From assembly GCA_030524635.1 (NCBI GenBank), contig JAUNGG010000007.1:1-64000 (forward strand): DNA of 64,000 nt, given 5' to 3'. Source of the stretch: Lachnospiraceae bacterium. GTDB taxonomy: Bacteria > Bacillota > Clostridia > Lachnospirales > Lachnospiraceae. The notes below the pieces were generated by a model. That model ran no database searches, was not told where the DNA came from, and saw nothing but the letters and a program-made list of their open reading frames with translations. Every line of letters begins with the position of its first letter. Position 1 is the stretch's first letter. Below are positions 45,531 through 54,526 of this stretch, piece after piece. The position numbers and the translations under genes are program-made.

Positions 45531-46484
45531 CTAAGGCTGCCGGCTGACCAAATCATCCAGCGAAGCAAAGCAATATCCCATCTCCTCCCATTTGGTCAGC
45601 AGTTCATCTAAAATCTGGCCGTTGGTTTTTGAGGTGCTGTGAAGGAGGATGATGGCTCCGGGATGGACGCGGGTCAGGAGCTTTCCGAAAGCCTCTTCCT
45701 TTGTGGGCTGCTTATCCTCATACCAGTCTACATAGGCCAGACTCCAGAAGAAGGTTTTGTAGCCCATGTCCTTTGCCATCTGCAGGTTTGCTTCGCTGTA
45801 TTTGCCCTGAGGCGGCCGGTAATATTTTTTCATCTGCTGGCCTGTGGTCTGCTGGAACAGATTTTCTAAGTCAGTTAATTCCTTTTCAAAGGATTCTTTT
45901 GTCGCAATTTTCGACATATCCGGGTGGTGGAAGGTGTGGTTTCCCACATTGTGGCCTTCGGCCACCATTCTTTTTACCAGCTCCGGGCTGGTTTCTAAAT
46001 AATTTCCCACTAAGAAAAAGGTTGCAGGTGCGCCGTGCTTTTTCAGGGCGTCTAGAATCGCTTCGGTATTCCCGTTCTCATATCCGGCATCAAAGGTAAG
46101 GTATAAAATTTTTTCGTCAGTATCCTGGGCATAATAAGCGTTGAATTGTTTTAAATAGTCCATGGAGGCATTGGCAACCGGCGGTTTTCCTTCCTGCTGG
46201 AAGCTTAAGCCCCAGTTGCCTTCATTGGAAGCAGAAAGGAGGGGTGGCTGCGGAGAGATGGTCTGGGAGGAACCTGCCGGAATGTGATCCCTTGGACCAG
46301 AAAAATAAGTGACTCCATAGGCGGCCAGATTACCCATAAAAAAGGCAAAGAGAAATAAGCCGGCAGTGGCCAGGGATTTTCGAAGCAGCGTTTTGGGGAA
46401 AGGAAGGGAAACGATCTGCGTTTTCAGGCGGTAAAAGAGGCGATTATGTAAAAAGAGTCTGCGAAAGCTTGGAACATGGCGCAT
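45531..46484 (-). CDS. Polysaccharide deacetylase, PdaA-like
   Basis: A 317-residue membrane-anchored NodB-fold deacetylase. One membrane segment (about 36-58), a short linker and the NodB domain from about 115: TFDAGYENG (metal-binding Asp region), HTFHHPDM (metal His), RPPQGKYS and LLHSTSKTN. The spacing and the AGYENG sequence resemble PdaA, which makes muramic delta-lactam in spore cortex. That role fits the sporulation genes elsewhere in the window. Confidence 0.85.
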   Translation of the reverse strand: MRHVPSFRRLFLHNRLFYRLKTQIVSLPFPKTLLRKSLATAGLFLFAFFMGNLAAYGVTYFSGPRDHIPAGSSQTISPQPPLLSASNEGNWGLSFQQEGKPPVANASMDYLKQFNAYYAQDTDEKILYLTFDAGYENGNTEAILDALKKHGAPATFFLVGNYLETSPELVKRMVAEGHNVGNHTFHHPDMSKIATKESFEKELTDLENLFQQTTGQQMKKYYRPPQGKYSEANLQMAKDMGYKTFFWSLAYVDWYEDKQPTKEEAFGKLLTRVHPGAIILLHSTSKTNGQILDELLTKWEEMGYCFASLDDLVSRQP

Positions 46485-46682
46485 GAGCGATGACCTGATG
46501 ATATGGATTTGATTTAGTTTATGAGCTTGGAGAGGAAAATATGATCAAGATGATTGATAAAAGCGATGGTTTACGCAGGAGATTACCAGGCAGTCCCTGT
46601 GGATGGAACACAGGGGCTTGATCCTGTCGGGAGTTGATCCCCTGCTGTTCTCACTGTGAAAGACAAACCTGAAATCATGTCG

Positions 46683-47624
46683 TCATGTCGGAAGATTCAC
46701 CAGAAAGAACTGAATAAACATTTTCGCAGCATGGGAAGTATAGTTTCGATTCGGCAGCAGGATATAAAACAGACGTTTGGTCAGGGCGGTTGGAAGCTTG
46801 TAAAATACCAGCTGATCTGTATGGGTGCGAACCAGACGGTCGCTGATAAAGGTTGCCGCATAACCGGAATCTGCCAGATGGTAGGCGGTCACCAGCTGAG
46901 AAAGCATCAGCTTAATGCGGGGAACAAAGCCTGCCTCCTGAAACATCTGGAGACAGCGGTCATGGAGATTGTTTCCTGGTGTAAGCAGGATATATTCCAA
47001 ATCACGGAAGTTTGACAGGGAAACAGATGGACAGCTTTCTAAAAGATGTTTTCCCTGCATGATATCATCTGAGGTGAGCCGGGCATCTGCAAATTCAGCA
47101 TGAATGGGATGGGAGACCGGTACTGCCAGCAGGATATGATCGTAAAAGGCGGGGTATTTTTCCAGATTATCCATAAAAGCAGTATTGCAGCTGAAGGTTA
47201 AGTCTAATTTCCGTTCCAGCAGCATCTCTGAAAGCTGATCGGAACTGTTTTCTACCAGTTCCAGTTGGATGCCGGGATATTTTTGGCTGAATGCAGATAA
47301 AATGGGTGGCAGAATATAGGCATTCAGATAGTGGGAACCGCCGATCTTCAGCTCGCCTGCATTTAATTCCCGAATGTCCTGAATCTGCCGGTCTAAGTCA
47401 AATTCCAGCTCCTGCATTTGTTTCAGCATATCAATATAGATCCTTCCGGCCTGCGTGGGCTTAAGGGGGCGGCGGGTGCGGTCGAAAAGAGGCATACCGA
47501 TGGCGGACTCAATTCTCTGGATGGCGATGCTCAGTGCGGGCTGCGTTAAAAACAGCTTTTCTGCAGCTTTGGAGAAGCTGCCTTCTTCATAAACCTTTAA
47601 TATATATAGAAATTCCTGCTGCAT
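46683..47624 (-). CDS. LysR-family transcriptional regulator
   Basis: 313 residues: N-terminal winged helix-turn-helix (EGSFSKAAEKLFLTQPALSIAIQRIE) and a two-lobe effector domain from about 90. It is divergent from the UxaA/permease/esterase operon and is its obvious regulator. The 120-bp intergenic DNA is very AT-rich. The 198 bases beyond its stop (46485-46682) hold a CCCTGTG/CACAGGG hairpin and nothing else recognised. Confidence 0.9.
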   Translation of the reverse strand: MQQEFLYILKVYEEGSFSKAAEKLFLTQPALSIAIQRIESAIGMPLFDRTRRPLKPTQAGRIYIDMLKQMQELEFDLDRQIQDIRELNAGELKIGGSHYLNAYILPPILSAFSQKYPGIQLELVENSSDQLSEMLLERKLDLTFSCNTAFMDNLEKYPAFYDHILLAVPVSHPIHAEFADARLTSDDIMQGKHLLESCPSVSLSNFRDLEYILLTPGNNLHDRCLQMFQEAGFVPRIKLMLSQLVTAYHLADSGYAATFISDRLVRTHTDQLVFYKLPTALTKRLFYILLPNRNYTSHAAKMFIQFFLVNLPT

Positions 47625-47745
47625 ATTAGTATAAACCCTATTTATATTTATATAAAATCTATAAAATTGATTATATAATAAAACTATGATATTGTAAAGC
47701 TGTAAGGAAAAAGTGATGATAAAAAATCAAATGAGGAGGGGAAAC

Positions 47746-48045
47746 ATGAAGGTAAATGCACTGCTTATGGACGAAAAGGATAATGTGGCAACCTGCGTGG
47801 AAGAGGTTCAGGCCGGACAGGAAATTACGTACAGCCGGGAGGGCAAACTCTGTACAATCATAGCCGGAGAGACGATTCCATACTGCCATAAAATTGCTCT
47901 GGAACGGATTGAGGCCGGCCAGATGGCAGTAAAGTACGGCGAGCAGATCGGCAAAGCATCAGAAGCCATCGAACAGGGACGCTGGGTCAGTCATCATAAT
48001 ATTTTCAGCATTCCGCGTGACTATGAAAGTGAGTATATCAGATAA
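47746..48045 (+). CDS. UxaA-family dehydratase, small (SAF-domain) subunit
   Basis: A 99-residue SAF-like domain, the N-terminal piece of altronate/galactarate dehydratases (UxaA/GarD family). The His of IPYCHKIALERI near residue 45 matches the conserved iron/substrate region, and the C-terminal segment GRWVSHHN is also family typical. AGGAGGGG precedes ATG 47746. The large subunit follows 17 bp later. Confidence 0.87.
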   Translation: MKVNALLMDEKDNVATCVEEVQAGQEITYSREGKLCTIIAGETIPYCHKIALERIEAGQMAVKYGEQIGKASEAIEQGRWVSHHNIFSIPRDYESEYIR

Positions 48046-48062
48046 GGAAAGGGAGAGACGAG

Positions 48063-49223
48063 ATGCAGTTTTGGGGTTATAAGAGAAAAGAAGGGCGTGC
48101 AGGGATCCGGAATCATGTACTGATTCTTCCAACCTGTGCATGTGGAAGCGAGAGCTGCCGGATAGTAGCGAGCCAGGTGCGCGGAGCGGTTAACATTGTA
48201 TTTAATACGGGCTGTTCCGATGTGGCGGCCAACACAGAGATGTCACAGAAGGTTTTAACCGGATTTGCCTGCAACCCGAATGTGTACGGTGTGGTTATTA
48301 TCGGACTGGGATGTGAGACGGTGCCCCACGCAAAGCTTCGTGAAAAGATTCAGAAGATGACCAGCAAGCCGGTGGTTTCCTTTGGAATTCAGGAAGAAGG
48401 CGGAACCTTAAAGACCATTGAGAAGGCAGTTCGTGCGGCCAGGGAGATGGCGGCTGCGGCGGGCATGCAGCAAAAGGAGCTGTGTGATATTTCGGAACTG
48501 CTGCTGGGAATTGAGTGCGGCGGATCGGATGCAACCTCCGGTATTGCAAGCAATCCTGCCGTAGGGGAACTGAGCGACCTTCTGGTGGATATGGGAGCGT
48601 CTACCATTATGAGTGAATCCATTGAATGGATCGGCGGAGAGCATATTCTTGCCAAACGTGCTGCCACCCCGGAAATCCATAATCAGATTATCAAAATCTG
48701 CCAGGATTACGAGGAGCATCTGAAGGCAGCCGGTCAGGACTGCCGCGCCGGGCAGCCTACTCCGGGAAATAAGGCAGGCGGGTTATCTACTCTGGATGAG
48801 AAGAGCCTTGGCTGCATCCGCAAAGGAGGAACGCGCCCGATTGTGGAGGTTCTGCAGCAGGCAGAACGGCCGACGAAGAAAGGTGCAATCGTGATGGATA
48901 CAGCAGGATATGATATCTCCTCTGTCACTTCTATGGTAGCAGGAGGCTGCAATGCAGTGATTTTTACCACCGGACGGGGAACCTGTACGGGCAACGCCAT
49001 AGTCCCGGTATTAAAGGTTACGGCTAACAAGCACACCTATCAGTGGATGGAAGACAATATGGATGTGGATCTGAGCGCTGCTGTTGACGGAACTAAGACC
49101 TTCCGGGAATTGGGAAAGGAAATGCTGAAGGATATTGAAGAAATCTGCAACGGCAGGCTGACGAAAGCGGAAGCCTATGGATTTTCGGATATTGCGGTGG
49201 ATCATGTCTGCAGATTTGTGTAA
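48063..49223 (+). CDS. UxaA-family dehydratase/lyase, large subunit
   Basis: A 386-residue large subunit of the UxaA/GarD/SuyB family. GYKRKEGRAGIRNHVLILPT, GIECGGSDATSGIASNPA, ESIEWIGGEHIL and FTTGRGTCTGNAIVPVLKV are characteristic. The family acts on sugar acids (altronate, galactarate) or sulfolactate by iron-dependent dehydration/elimination. The separated two-subunit form resembles sulfolactate lyase and some uncharacterised enzymes, so the substrate here cannot be named. Confidence 0.88.
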   Translation: MQFWGYKRKEGRAGIRNHVLILPTCACGSESCRIVASQVRGAVNIVFNTGCSDVAANTEMSQKVLTGFACNPNVYGVVIIGLGCETVPHAKLREKIQKMTSKPVVSFGIQEEGGTLKTIEKAVRAAREMAAAAGMQQKELCDISELLLGIECGGSDATSGIASNPAVGELSDLLVDMGASTIMSESIEWIGGEHILAKRAATPEIHNQIIKICQDYEEHLKAAGQDCRAGQPTPGNKAGGLSTLDEKSLGCIRKGGTRPIVEVLQQAERPTKKGAIVMDTAGYDISSVTSMVAGGCNAVIFTTGRGTCTGNAIVPVLKVTANKHTYQWMEDNMDVDLSAAVDGTKTFRELGKEMLKDIEEICNGRLTKAEAYGFSDIAVDHVCRFV

Positions 49224-49262
49224 GGTACGATGGGTCAGATCGGGTAAGAAAAGGAGAAGGGT

Positions 49263-50549
49263 ATGAGTCAGTTAACGATTTGTTTGATTATTTGCATATT
49301 AACCGCAATCAGCTATGTGGTTGCCAAAATCCCCATGGGAACCACAGCGCTTCTCAGCATGATTGCTTTTGTTTTAACCGGATGCCTGGACGCATCCACA
49401 GCGGCAGCCTATTTTGGAAATACCAACGGAATCATGATGCTGTCTATGCTTGTGGTAGCTGCAGGTTTCAACCGCACACAGTTTGTAAAGAAATGTTCCT
49501 CCAGCGTAAATAAAATTGCCAAAGGATCTTTAACCAGAATGATGTTTGGCTATATTTTAGTTACCATTCTTCTTGCACAGTTTATTCAGAGCTCTCTGGT
49601 TGTGTTCGGTATTATGGCCCCCATGCTGATGGCAAGCTGTGAGGATATGGATATCAGTCCGTCGAAAGTTATGTTTCCTTTGGCAATCGCCAGCATCGCA
49701 ACCATTTCCGTACTTCCGTTAGGAAGCGGCGCAACGCAGTTTGCGGAATTAAACGGTTATCTGGAAGCCAATGCCTATACGGAATATATCGTAGGCCTGA
49801 CGGACCCGATGAAGGCACGTCTTCCAATGTTGATTGCAGTGATCCTTTACTGCGTATTCCTCTCAACGAAATTTTCACCGAAAAAACCGGTGATTGAAAT
49901 TGCGGCAATTCAGACGAAAAAGGATACAAAAGAAGCATTGTCTCCAATCAAGGAAAAATGCGGATATATTATCTTTATTTTAGTAACCCTGGCATTGATT
50001 TTCCAAAGTAAATTAGGCGTTCCAACCTGGGTAATCTGCTTTACCGGAGCGGTTGCGATGGTATTAACCGGAGTGTTGTCTGAGAAGGAAGCAATTTCCA
50101 GCATTAACTGGTCCATGGGATTCCTGTTTGTAGGTTCACTGGCAATGGGCGGAGCATTGACCCAGACCGGAGCAGGAGAAGCAGTCGGTGCAGTTCTGGC
50201 AAATGTGGCCGGCAAGATCAATAACCCGTATCTGATCGGTTTCATTTTCTTTATTGTTCCGTTCTTATTAACACAGATTATGATGAATCGAACCGTTATG
50301 CTGATTTTTATTCCGATTGCAATTCTGGCATGCAAATCCTTAAATGCGAATCCGATTGGAATCATTATTCTGGTACAGTCTGCATGTTTAAGCTCATTTA
50401 TGACGCCGATGGCGACGCCGGCAGTACCTATGTGTATGGCAGCAGGCGGCTATGATTTGAAGTCGATGATCAAACAGTCGATTCTTCCGGCGGTGATCCT
50501 ATGTGTGGTATCCGTTGGCTGGATTATGACCGCATTTCCAATGTTTTAA
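49263..50549 (+). CDS. SLC13/DASS-type anion permease
   Basis: A 428-residue, about 11-segment membrane protein of the IT superfamily (SLC13/ArsB-NhaD-like), with the SxxT-like loops around PLGSGATQFAEL and SSFMTPMATPAVPM. It would import a carboxylate or other organic anion, fitting the dehydratase pair upstream. AAAAGGAGAAGG precedes ATG. Confidence 0.85.
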   Translation: MSQLTICLIICILTAISYVVAKIPMGTTALLSMIAFVLTGCLDASTAAAYFGNTNGIMMLSMLVVAAGFNRTQFVKKCSSSVNKIAKGSLTRMMFGYILVTILLAQFIQSSLVVFGIMAPMLMASCEDMDISPSKVMFPLAIASIATISVLPLGSGATQFAELNGYLEANAYTEYIVGLTDPMKARLPMLIAVILYCVFLSTKFSPKKPVIEIAAIQTKKDTKEALSPIKEKCGYIIFILVTLALIFQSKLGVPTWVICFTGAVAMVLTGVLSEKEAISSINWSMGFLFVGSLAMGGALTQTGAGEAVGAVLANVAGKINNPYLIGFIFFIVPFLLTQIMMNRTVMLIFIPIAILACKSLNANPIGIIILVQSACLSSFMTPMATPAVPMCMAAGGYDLKSMIKQSILPAVILCVVSVGWIMTAFPMF

Positions 50550-50572
50550 TGAATGCTCAAAGGAGGCAGACC

Positions 50573-52303
50573 ATGCTTGAATTAAAAAAATTTCCTGAAA
50601 AAATGTCAGAGCTTGCCATTGACCGGGCGGAGATGAAGAAGTGCCTGGTGTCGGGGCTTTTTGAAGAGGAGACGGAGATCAATGGAGCGAAGCGTCGGTT
50701 TTTTATGTACCTGACTCCGGGCCTTTCCTATAACCAGAGATGTATCATCCTGGCGCCGCCCTCCGAGATTTCGGTAGAAGCGTACCTGGAAAACAGCTTT
50801 TGGCTGCAGTTTGCAGCAGAGGAGCAGATTTTTCTCTGTATCCTGGAGCCTGAAAACGGCAGCTGGAATCTGGACGGCTCCGATGCCGATTATATGAATC
50901 GTGTGTATGTCAAGGTGCAGGCCAGGGATTATTATGTGACGATGCAGGATAATATCTACGCAGTCGGCATCGGTAATGGTGCAACCGTTGCCCAGCAGGC
51001 GGTGATGAAGATGACCAGCGAATGGTCCGGCTTGGTATCCATTGGCGATTTGGATTCTTCTGCAATGCTGAATGCGGAGGTGCTTCAGAAAAGCGAGGAT
51101 GCAGGGAAGGTAGAATTGTCCTTAAATGCTGTAAAATGTCAGCTGCCGGTGTGGATGGTCTGGAAGCATCCCAGCGAAATTCACAGGCAGATACGTAATT
51201 ACTGGAAAAAGCAGAATGATGTATCGGATGAGCAATATTCCTGTGGTGTGGCTGATGAAATCTATTTCCCAAGCACTATCTGCAAAAAAAGCACAGTCAA
51301 TGAGGAAAAAACGGCACAGGTAAGAATCACCAATCTCTGGGACGGCTGCGTTTCTGCAGATTTGATGAAAGAAATCTGGAAGTATATCCGCCAAAATTGC
51401 AGGCACAGAAGCTTTGGACGCAAGGCGCTTCGTCAGTATAAGGATCCCATTGCATATGGGGCAGAGCTTCATACCATGCAGATAGATGGATTCACCAGAA
51501 TCTGGTATGAGTATGTGCCGGAGCGGGTGAAGAAGAGCCAGGATAAGGTACCGCTGGTTGTGACCATGCATGGAAGAGGAGGAAGTGCAGAATCCTTCTT
51601 CGATATGTCGGGAATGTCCTGTGTGGCGGAAGAACGGGATTTTATTGTTCTGTTCCCGGAGGCCGGTGTGCATCAGCAGAAGGAAGGCGGCCTGAAGAAC
51701 ATTCTTTTGTGGAACGGAAGCTACGATGGAGAGGCTATTGATGATGTCAAGTTTATTCTGGCGATGATTGAGGATGTGAAATCCAGATATCAGATTGATT
51801 CGGAACGGATCTATGCCTGCGGCCAGTCCAGCGGCGGTATGATGACATCCACTCTTGCGATTGCAGCGCCGAAGCTTTTTGCAGCGGTTTCCCCCTGGTC
51901 GGCCCTCCAGGATCCGGATCACCATATTCCGGTTCCGGAAACGATCGAACCGGCTGTGCCGTATCTGTTTCTGTTAGGAGAGAACGACTGGCTTTGTGTG
52001 GATAAAAAGAATGGGCATATGGAGTATCAGGTGACAGACAGCATTGCGGAATTTCTGCAGAATTTAATCCGGCTGTATCAGTTGGACGAAAAGCCTCAGA
52101 CCTTCCGCTGCGGAGAAATCAGCTATTATGTTTATCGAAATTCGAAGAGAGTTCCCATGCTGATTGTGGGAACCGTCCGGGACATGTCTCATGCGAATTA
52201 CCCGAGAGAAAGCTGGATCGCGTATGACCAGTTCTTCTCGAAGTTTTCCAAAAAGGAAGATGGAACGCTGCTGTATATGGGTGAGGATGCGGTATCAAAA
52301 TAA
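50573..52303 (+). CDS. Large PHB-depolymerase/feruloyl-esterase-like hydrolase
   Basis: A 576-residue protein. The C-terminal half (about 315-550) is an alpha/beta hydrolase of the LpqC/PHB-depolymerase type: VTMHGRGGSAESF oxyanion region and nucleophile Ser419 in GQSSGG. The N-terminal 300 residues resemble a second, degenerate hydrolase-like domain without a clear catalytic serine. No signal peptide is visible, so it likely acts in the cytosol on an ester that the permease brings in. ATG 50573 has AAAGGAGG upstream; the frame open to 50501 overlaps the permease. Confidence 0.8.
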   Translation: MLELKKFPEKMSELAIDRAEMKKCLVSGLFEEETEINGAKRRFFMYLTPGLSYNQRCIILAPPSEISVEAYLENSFWLQFAAEEQIFLCILEPENGSWNLDGSDADYMNRVYVKVQARDYYVTMQDNIYAVGIGNGATVAQQAVMKMTSEWSGLVSIGDLDSSAMLNAEVLQKSEDAGKVELSLNAVKCQLPVWMVWKHPSEIHRQIRNYWKKQNDVSDEQYSCGVADEIYFPSTICKKSTVNEEKTAQVRITNLWDGCVSADLMKEIWKYIRQNCRHRSFGRKALRQYKDPIAYGAELHTMQIDGFTRIWYEYVPERVKKSQDKVPLVVTMHGRGGSAESFFDMSGMSCVAEERDFIVLFPEAGVHQQKEGGLKNILLWNGSYDGEAIDDVKFILAMIEDVKSRYQIDSERIYACGQSSGGMMTSTLAIAAPKLFAAVSPWSALQDPDHHIPVPETIEPAVPYLFLLGENDWLCVDKKNGHMEYQVTDSIAEFLQNLIRLYQLDEKPQTFRCGEISYYVYRNSKRVPMLIVGTVRDMSHANYPRESWIAYDQFFSKFSKKEDGTLLYMGEDAVSK

Positions 52304-52348
52304 TGTGCAAAAAGACAAGTAAAAGAGTTTAAAAAGCTTTCGCTGCAG

Positions 52349-52422
52349 GAAGGTGCAGCCGATTCCATTTCTGATGAGAACATACACATGCAGAAAAAGG
52401 ATTGGCAGCACCTTTCTTTTTC
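52349..52422 (+). terminator. Terminator of the UxaA/permease/esterase operon
   Basis: AAGGTGC-A-GCC pairs with GGC-A-GCACCTT across a 45-base loop with partial extra pairing, followed by TCTTTTTC. Between it and the next RBS (52423-52572) no clear promoter was found. Confidence 0.6.
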
Positions 52423-52585
52423 AAATTATAACGAAAAATGATAGCACAACAAGGAATGATTTTACACATTTAATACTAGCCGCCGTGTCAGTAACTTGGT
52501 ACAATACTCATAAAGCGGCAAAGCATTTATGATAAAAACAGCCGTATCAAAGCCGGTAGATGGTACATGGATAAGGAGGTCTTTC

Positions 52586-54490
52586 GTGCAAATTCAGTCG
52601 ATTCACATCAAAAATTTCAAATCCATCCGTGATATGGAAATAAAAGGAATTGAAAATGCCCTGATCCTGGTGGGAAAAAATAACACTGGAAAAACCTCAG
52701 TGGTAGATGCCATACGGGCGGCCTTCGGCTTGTATCAGGTTTCAGAAACAGATTTTAATGAGAAGAAGCAGAAGATCGAAATTGATATCTGCCTTCAGAT
52801 TACAGAGGAGGATCTGCACCAGCTTCACCGCCGGGGCAGAGTCAGCATGTATAAGCGGTATGAGGTGTGGGAGCGGGATTTTCGCAGCAAGCTTCCCTCC
52901 TATCAGGACGGGGTTCTGTCCTTTACCTGCATGATCAACAGCCGGGGCGATGTGCGTTATCATGATGGATTTAAGAAGGATAACCGCAGGATTCCGGAGG
53001 TATTTCCGAAAATTTATTATATTGATACTGACCGGAGGCTTTCTCAGTTTCAGGAGGATATTCTCATGTTCCGGGAGGATGTGCAGTTAGAGCAGCTTCG
53101 GGCCAACTGCTGTATGTTTGATTCGGCCAAGACCTGCAGCCAGTGCTTTCAATGTGTGGGGCTGATGAATCAGAAAAAACCGGAGCAGCTTACAATTTTT
53201 GAGACGGCAAGGCTTTTGGAATATAAGATGTATCAGCTTAATCTTAAGGAGTTTGAGGAAAAGCTGAACCGGAATTACCGGAAAAACGGCGGTTATGACC
53301 GGATCCGTTTTACCTTAACCTGCAATCGGAACGAGACCTTCCAGGTAACGGCGGAGACGATCCGGGAGAGCGGGGAGGAAATCCGGGACAAGGGAACGGA
53401 GCATGACAGTCCGGCTGAGAAGCTCAGCGGCAAGGCTTCGCCGGTGGAGTATTTAAGCAACGGTATGAGGAGCCTTTACATGCTGTCTATGCTGGAAACT
53501 TATACGGATGAGGAGGCCAGGATCCCCAGCATTATTATTGTGGAGGATCCGGAAATCTTTCTCCATCCCCAGCTTCAGAAGGCTTCCAGTGAGATCTTAT
53601 ATCATCTTTCCAAGAAGAATCAGGTAATCTTCACCACCCATTCGCCAAACTTGCTGTCCAACTTTACCAGCAGGCAGATCCGTCAGATCGTGCTGGACCC
53701 GGATTATTATTCGGTGGTCAATGAGAAGGCGGATATTGATGTGATACTGGACACATTAGGGTACGGGGCCAATGATCTTTTAAATACAAATTTTGTGTTT
53801 ATCGTGGAGGGAAAGCAGGATAAAAGCCGGCTGCCCCTGCTTTTGGAAAAGTATTATTCTGAAATATATGATGAGAATGGGCGGCTGCAGCGGATCTCCA
53901 TCATTACCACCAACAGCTGCACCAATATTAAAACTTATGCCAATTTAAAATACATGAATCAGGTGTACATAAGGGATCAATTCCTGATGATCCGGGACGG
54001 GGATGGATTGGATGGGGAGGAGCTGGCAAGTCAGCTTTGCCGGTATTATGAGGCGAGAAATGGGGAAGATGTGGATAAGCTTCCCAGAGTGACCAGGCGG
54101 AATGTGCTGATTTTGAAATACTATTCCTTTGAAAATTATTTCCTGAATCCAGGGGTGATGGCACAGTTGGGAATTGTGGAAAGTGAGGAGGCATTTTACC
54201 AGACCTTGTTTGATAAGTGGAAGGAATATCTGTGCCGGATGAAGAGCGGGCGGAAGCTGATCCAGGCCATCGGACGGGATCTGGAGTCGCCGGAGGATGT
54301 CAGGCTTCACATGGAGGAGATCAAGATCCATGTGAGAGGGCATAATCTGTACGATATTTTTTATGGGCGGTATAAGAAGGAAGAAACGGAGCTGCTGAAA
54401 AAATATATTGAGTTGGCTCCGCGGGATGACTTTAAGGATATTCTGGATGGGGTGGATCAGTTTGCCTACTTTGACAGCAGGAAGGTTTGA
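52586..54490 (+). CDS. OLD-family ATPase with TOPRIM nuclease domain
   Basis: A 634-residue ABC-type ATPase/nuclease. N-terminal half: IKNFKSIRD, Walker A GKNNTGKTS (about 30-38), signature-like LSNGMRSLYML and Walker B IIIVEDPEIFLHPQ, followed by THSPNLL. C-terminal half: TOPRIM FVFIVEGKQDK (about 410-420) and IRDGDG (about 475). An unusual Cys cluster (CCMFDSAKTCSQCFQC, about 175-190) is inserted in the ATPase. GTG 52586 is chosen because AAGGAGGT is five bases upstream. recQ follows 36 bp later. Confidence 0.88.
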   Translation: MQIQSIHIKNFKSIRDMEIKGIENALILVGKNNTGKTSVVDAIRAAFGLYQVSETDFNEKKQKIEIDICLQITEEDLHQLHRRGRVSMYKRYEVWERDFRSKLPSYQDGVLSFTCMINSRGDVRYHDGFKKDNRRIPEVFPKIYYIDTDRRLSQFQEDILMFREDVQLEQLRANCCMFDSAKTCSQCFQCVGLMNQKKPEQLTIFETARLLEYKMYQLNLKEFEEKLNRNYRKNGGYDRIRFTLTCNRNETFQVTAETIRESGEEIRDKGTEHDSPAEKLSGKASPVEYLSNGMRSLYMLSMLETYTDEEARIPSIIIVEDPEIFLHPQLQKASSEILYHLSKKNQVIFTTHSPNLLSNFTSRQIRQIVLDPDYYSVVNEKADIDVILDTLGYGANDLLNTNFVFIVEGKQDKSRLPLLLEKYYSEIYDENGRLQRISIITTNSCTNIKTYANLKYMNQVYIRDQFLMIRDGDGLDGEELASQLCRYYEARNGEDVDKLPRVTRRNVLILKYYSFENYFLNPGVMAQLGIVESEEAFYQTLFDKWKEYLCRMKSGRKLIQAIGRDLESPEDVRLHMEEIKIHVRGHNLYDIFYGRYKKEETELLKKYIELAPRDDFKDILDGVDQFAYFDSRKV

Positions 54491-54526
54491 AAACGGGAAA
54501 TATAGAAGGGGAGAAAAAAAGAATCT

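Noticed and set aside
46656-47015. Plus-strand open frame of 119 codons
   Set aside because: Antisense to the LysR gene, without RBS or recognisable protein features.
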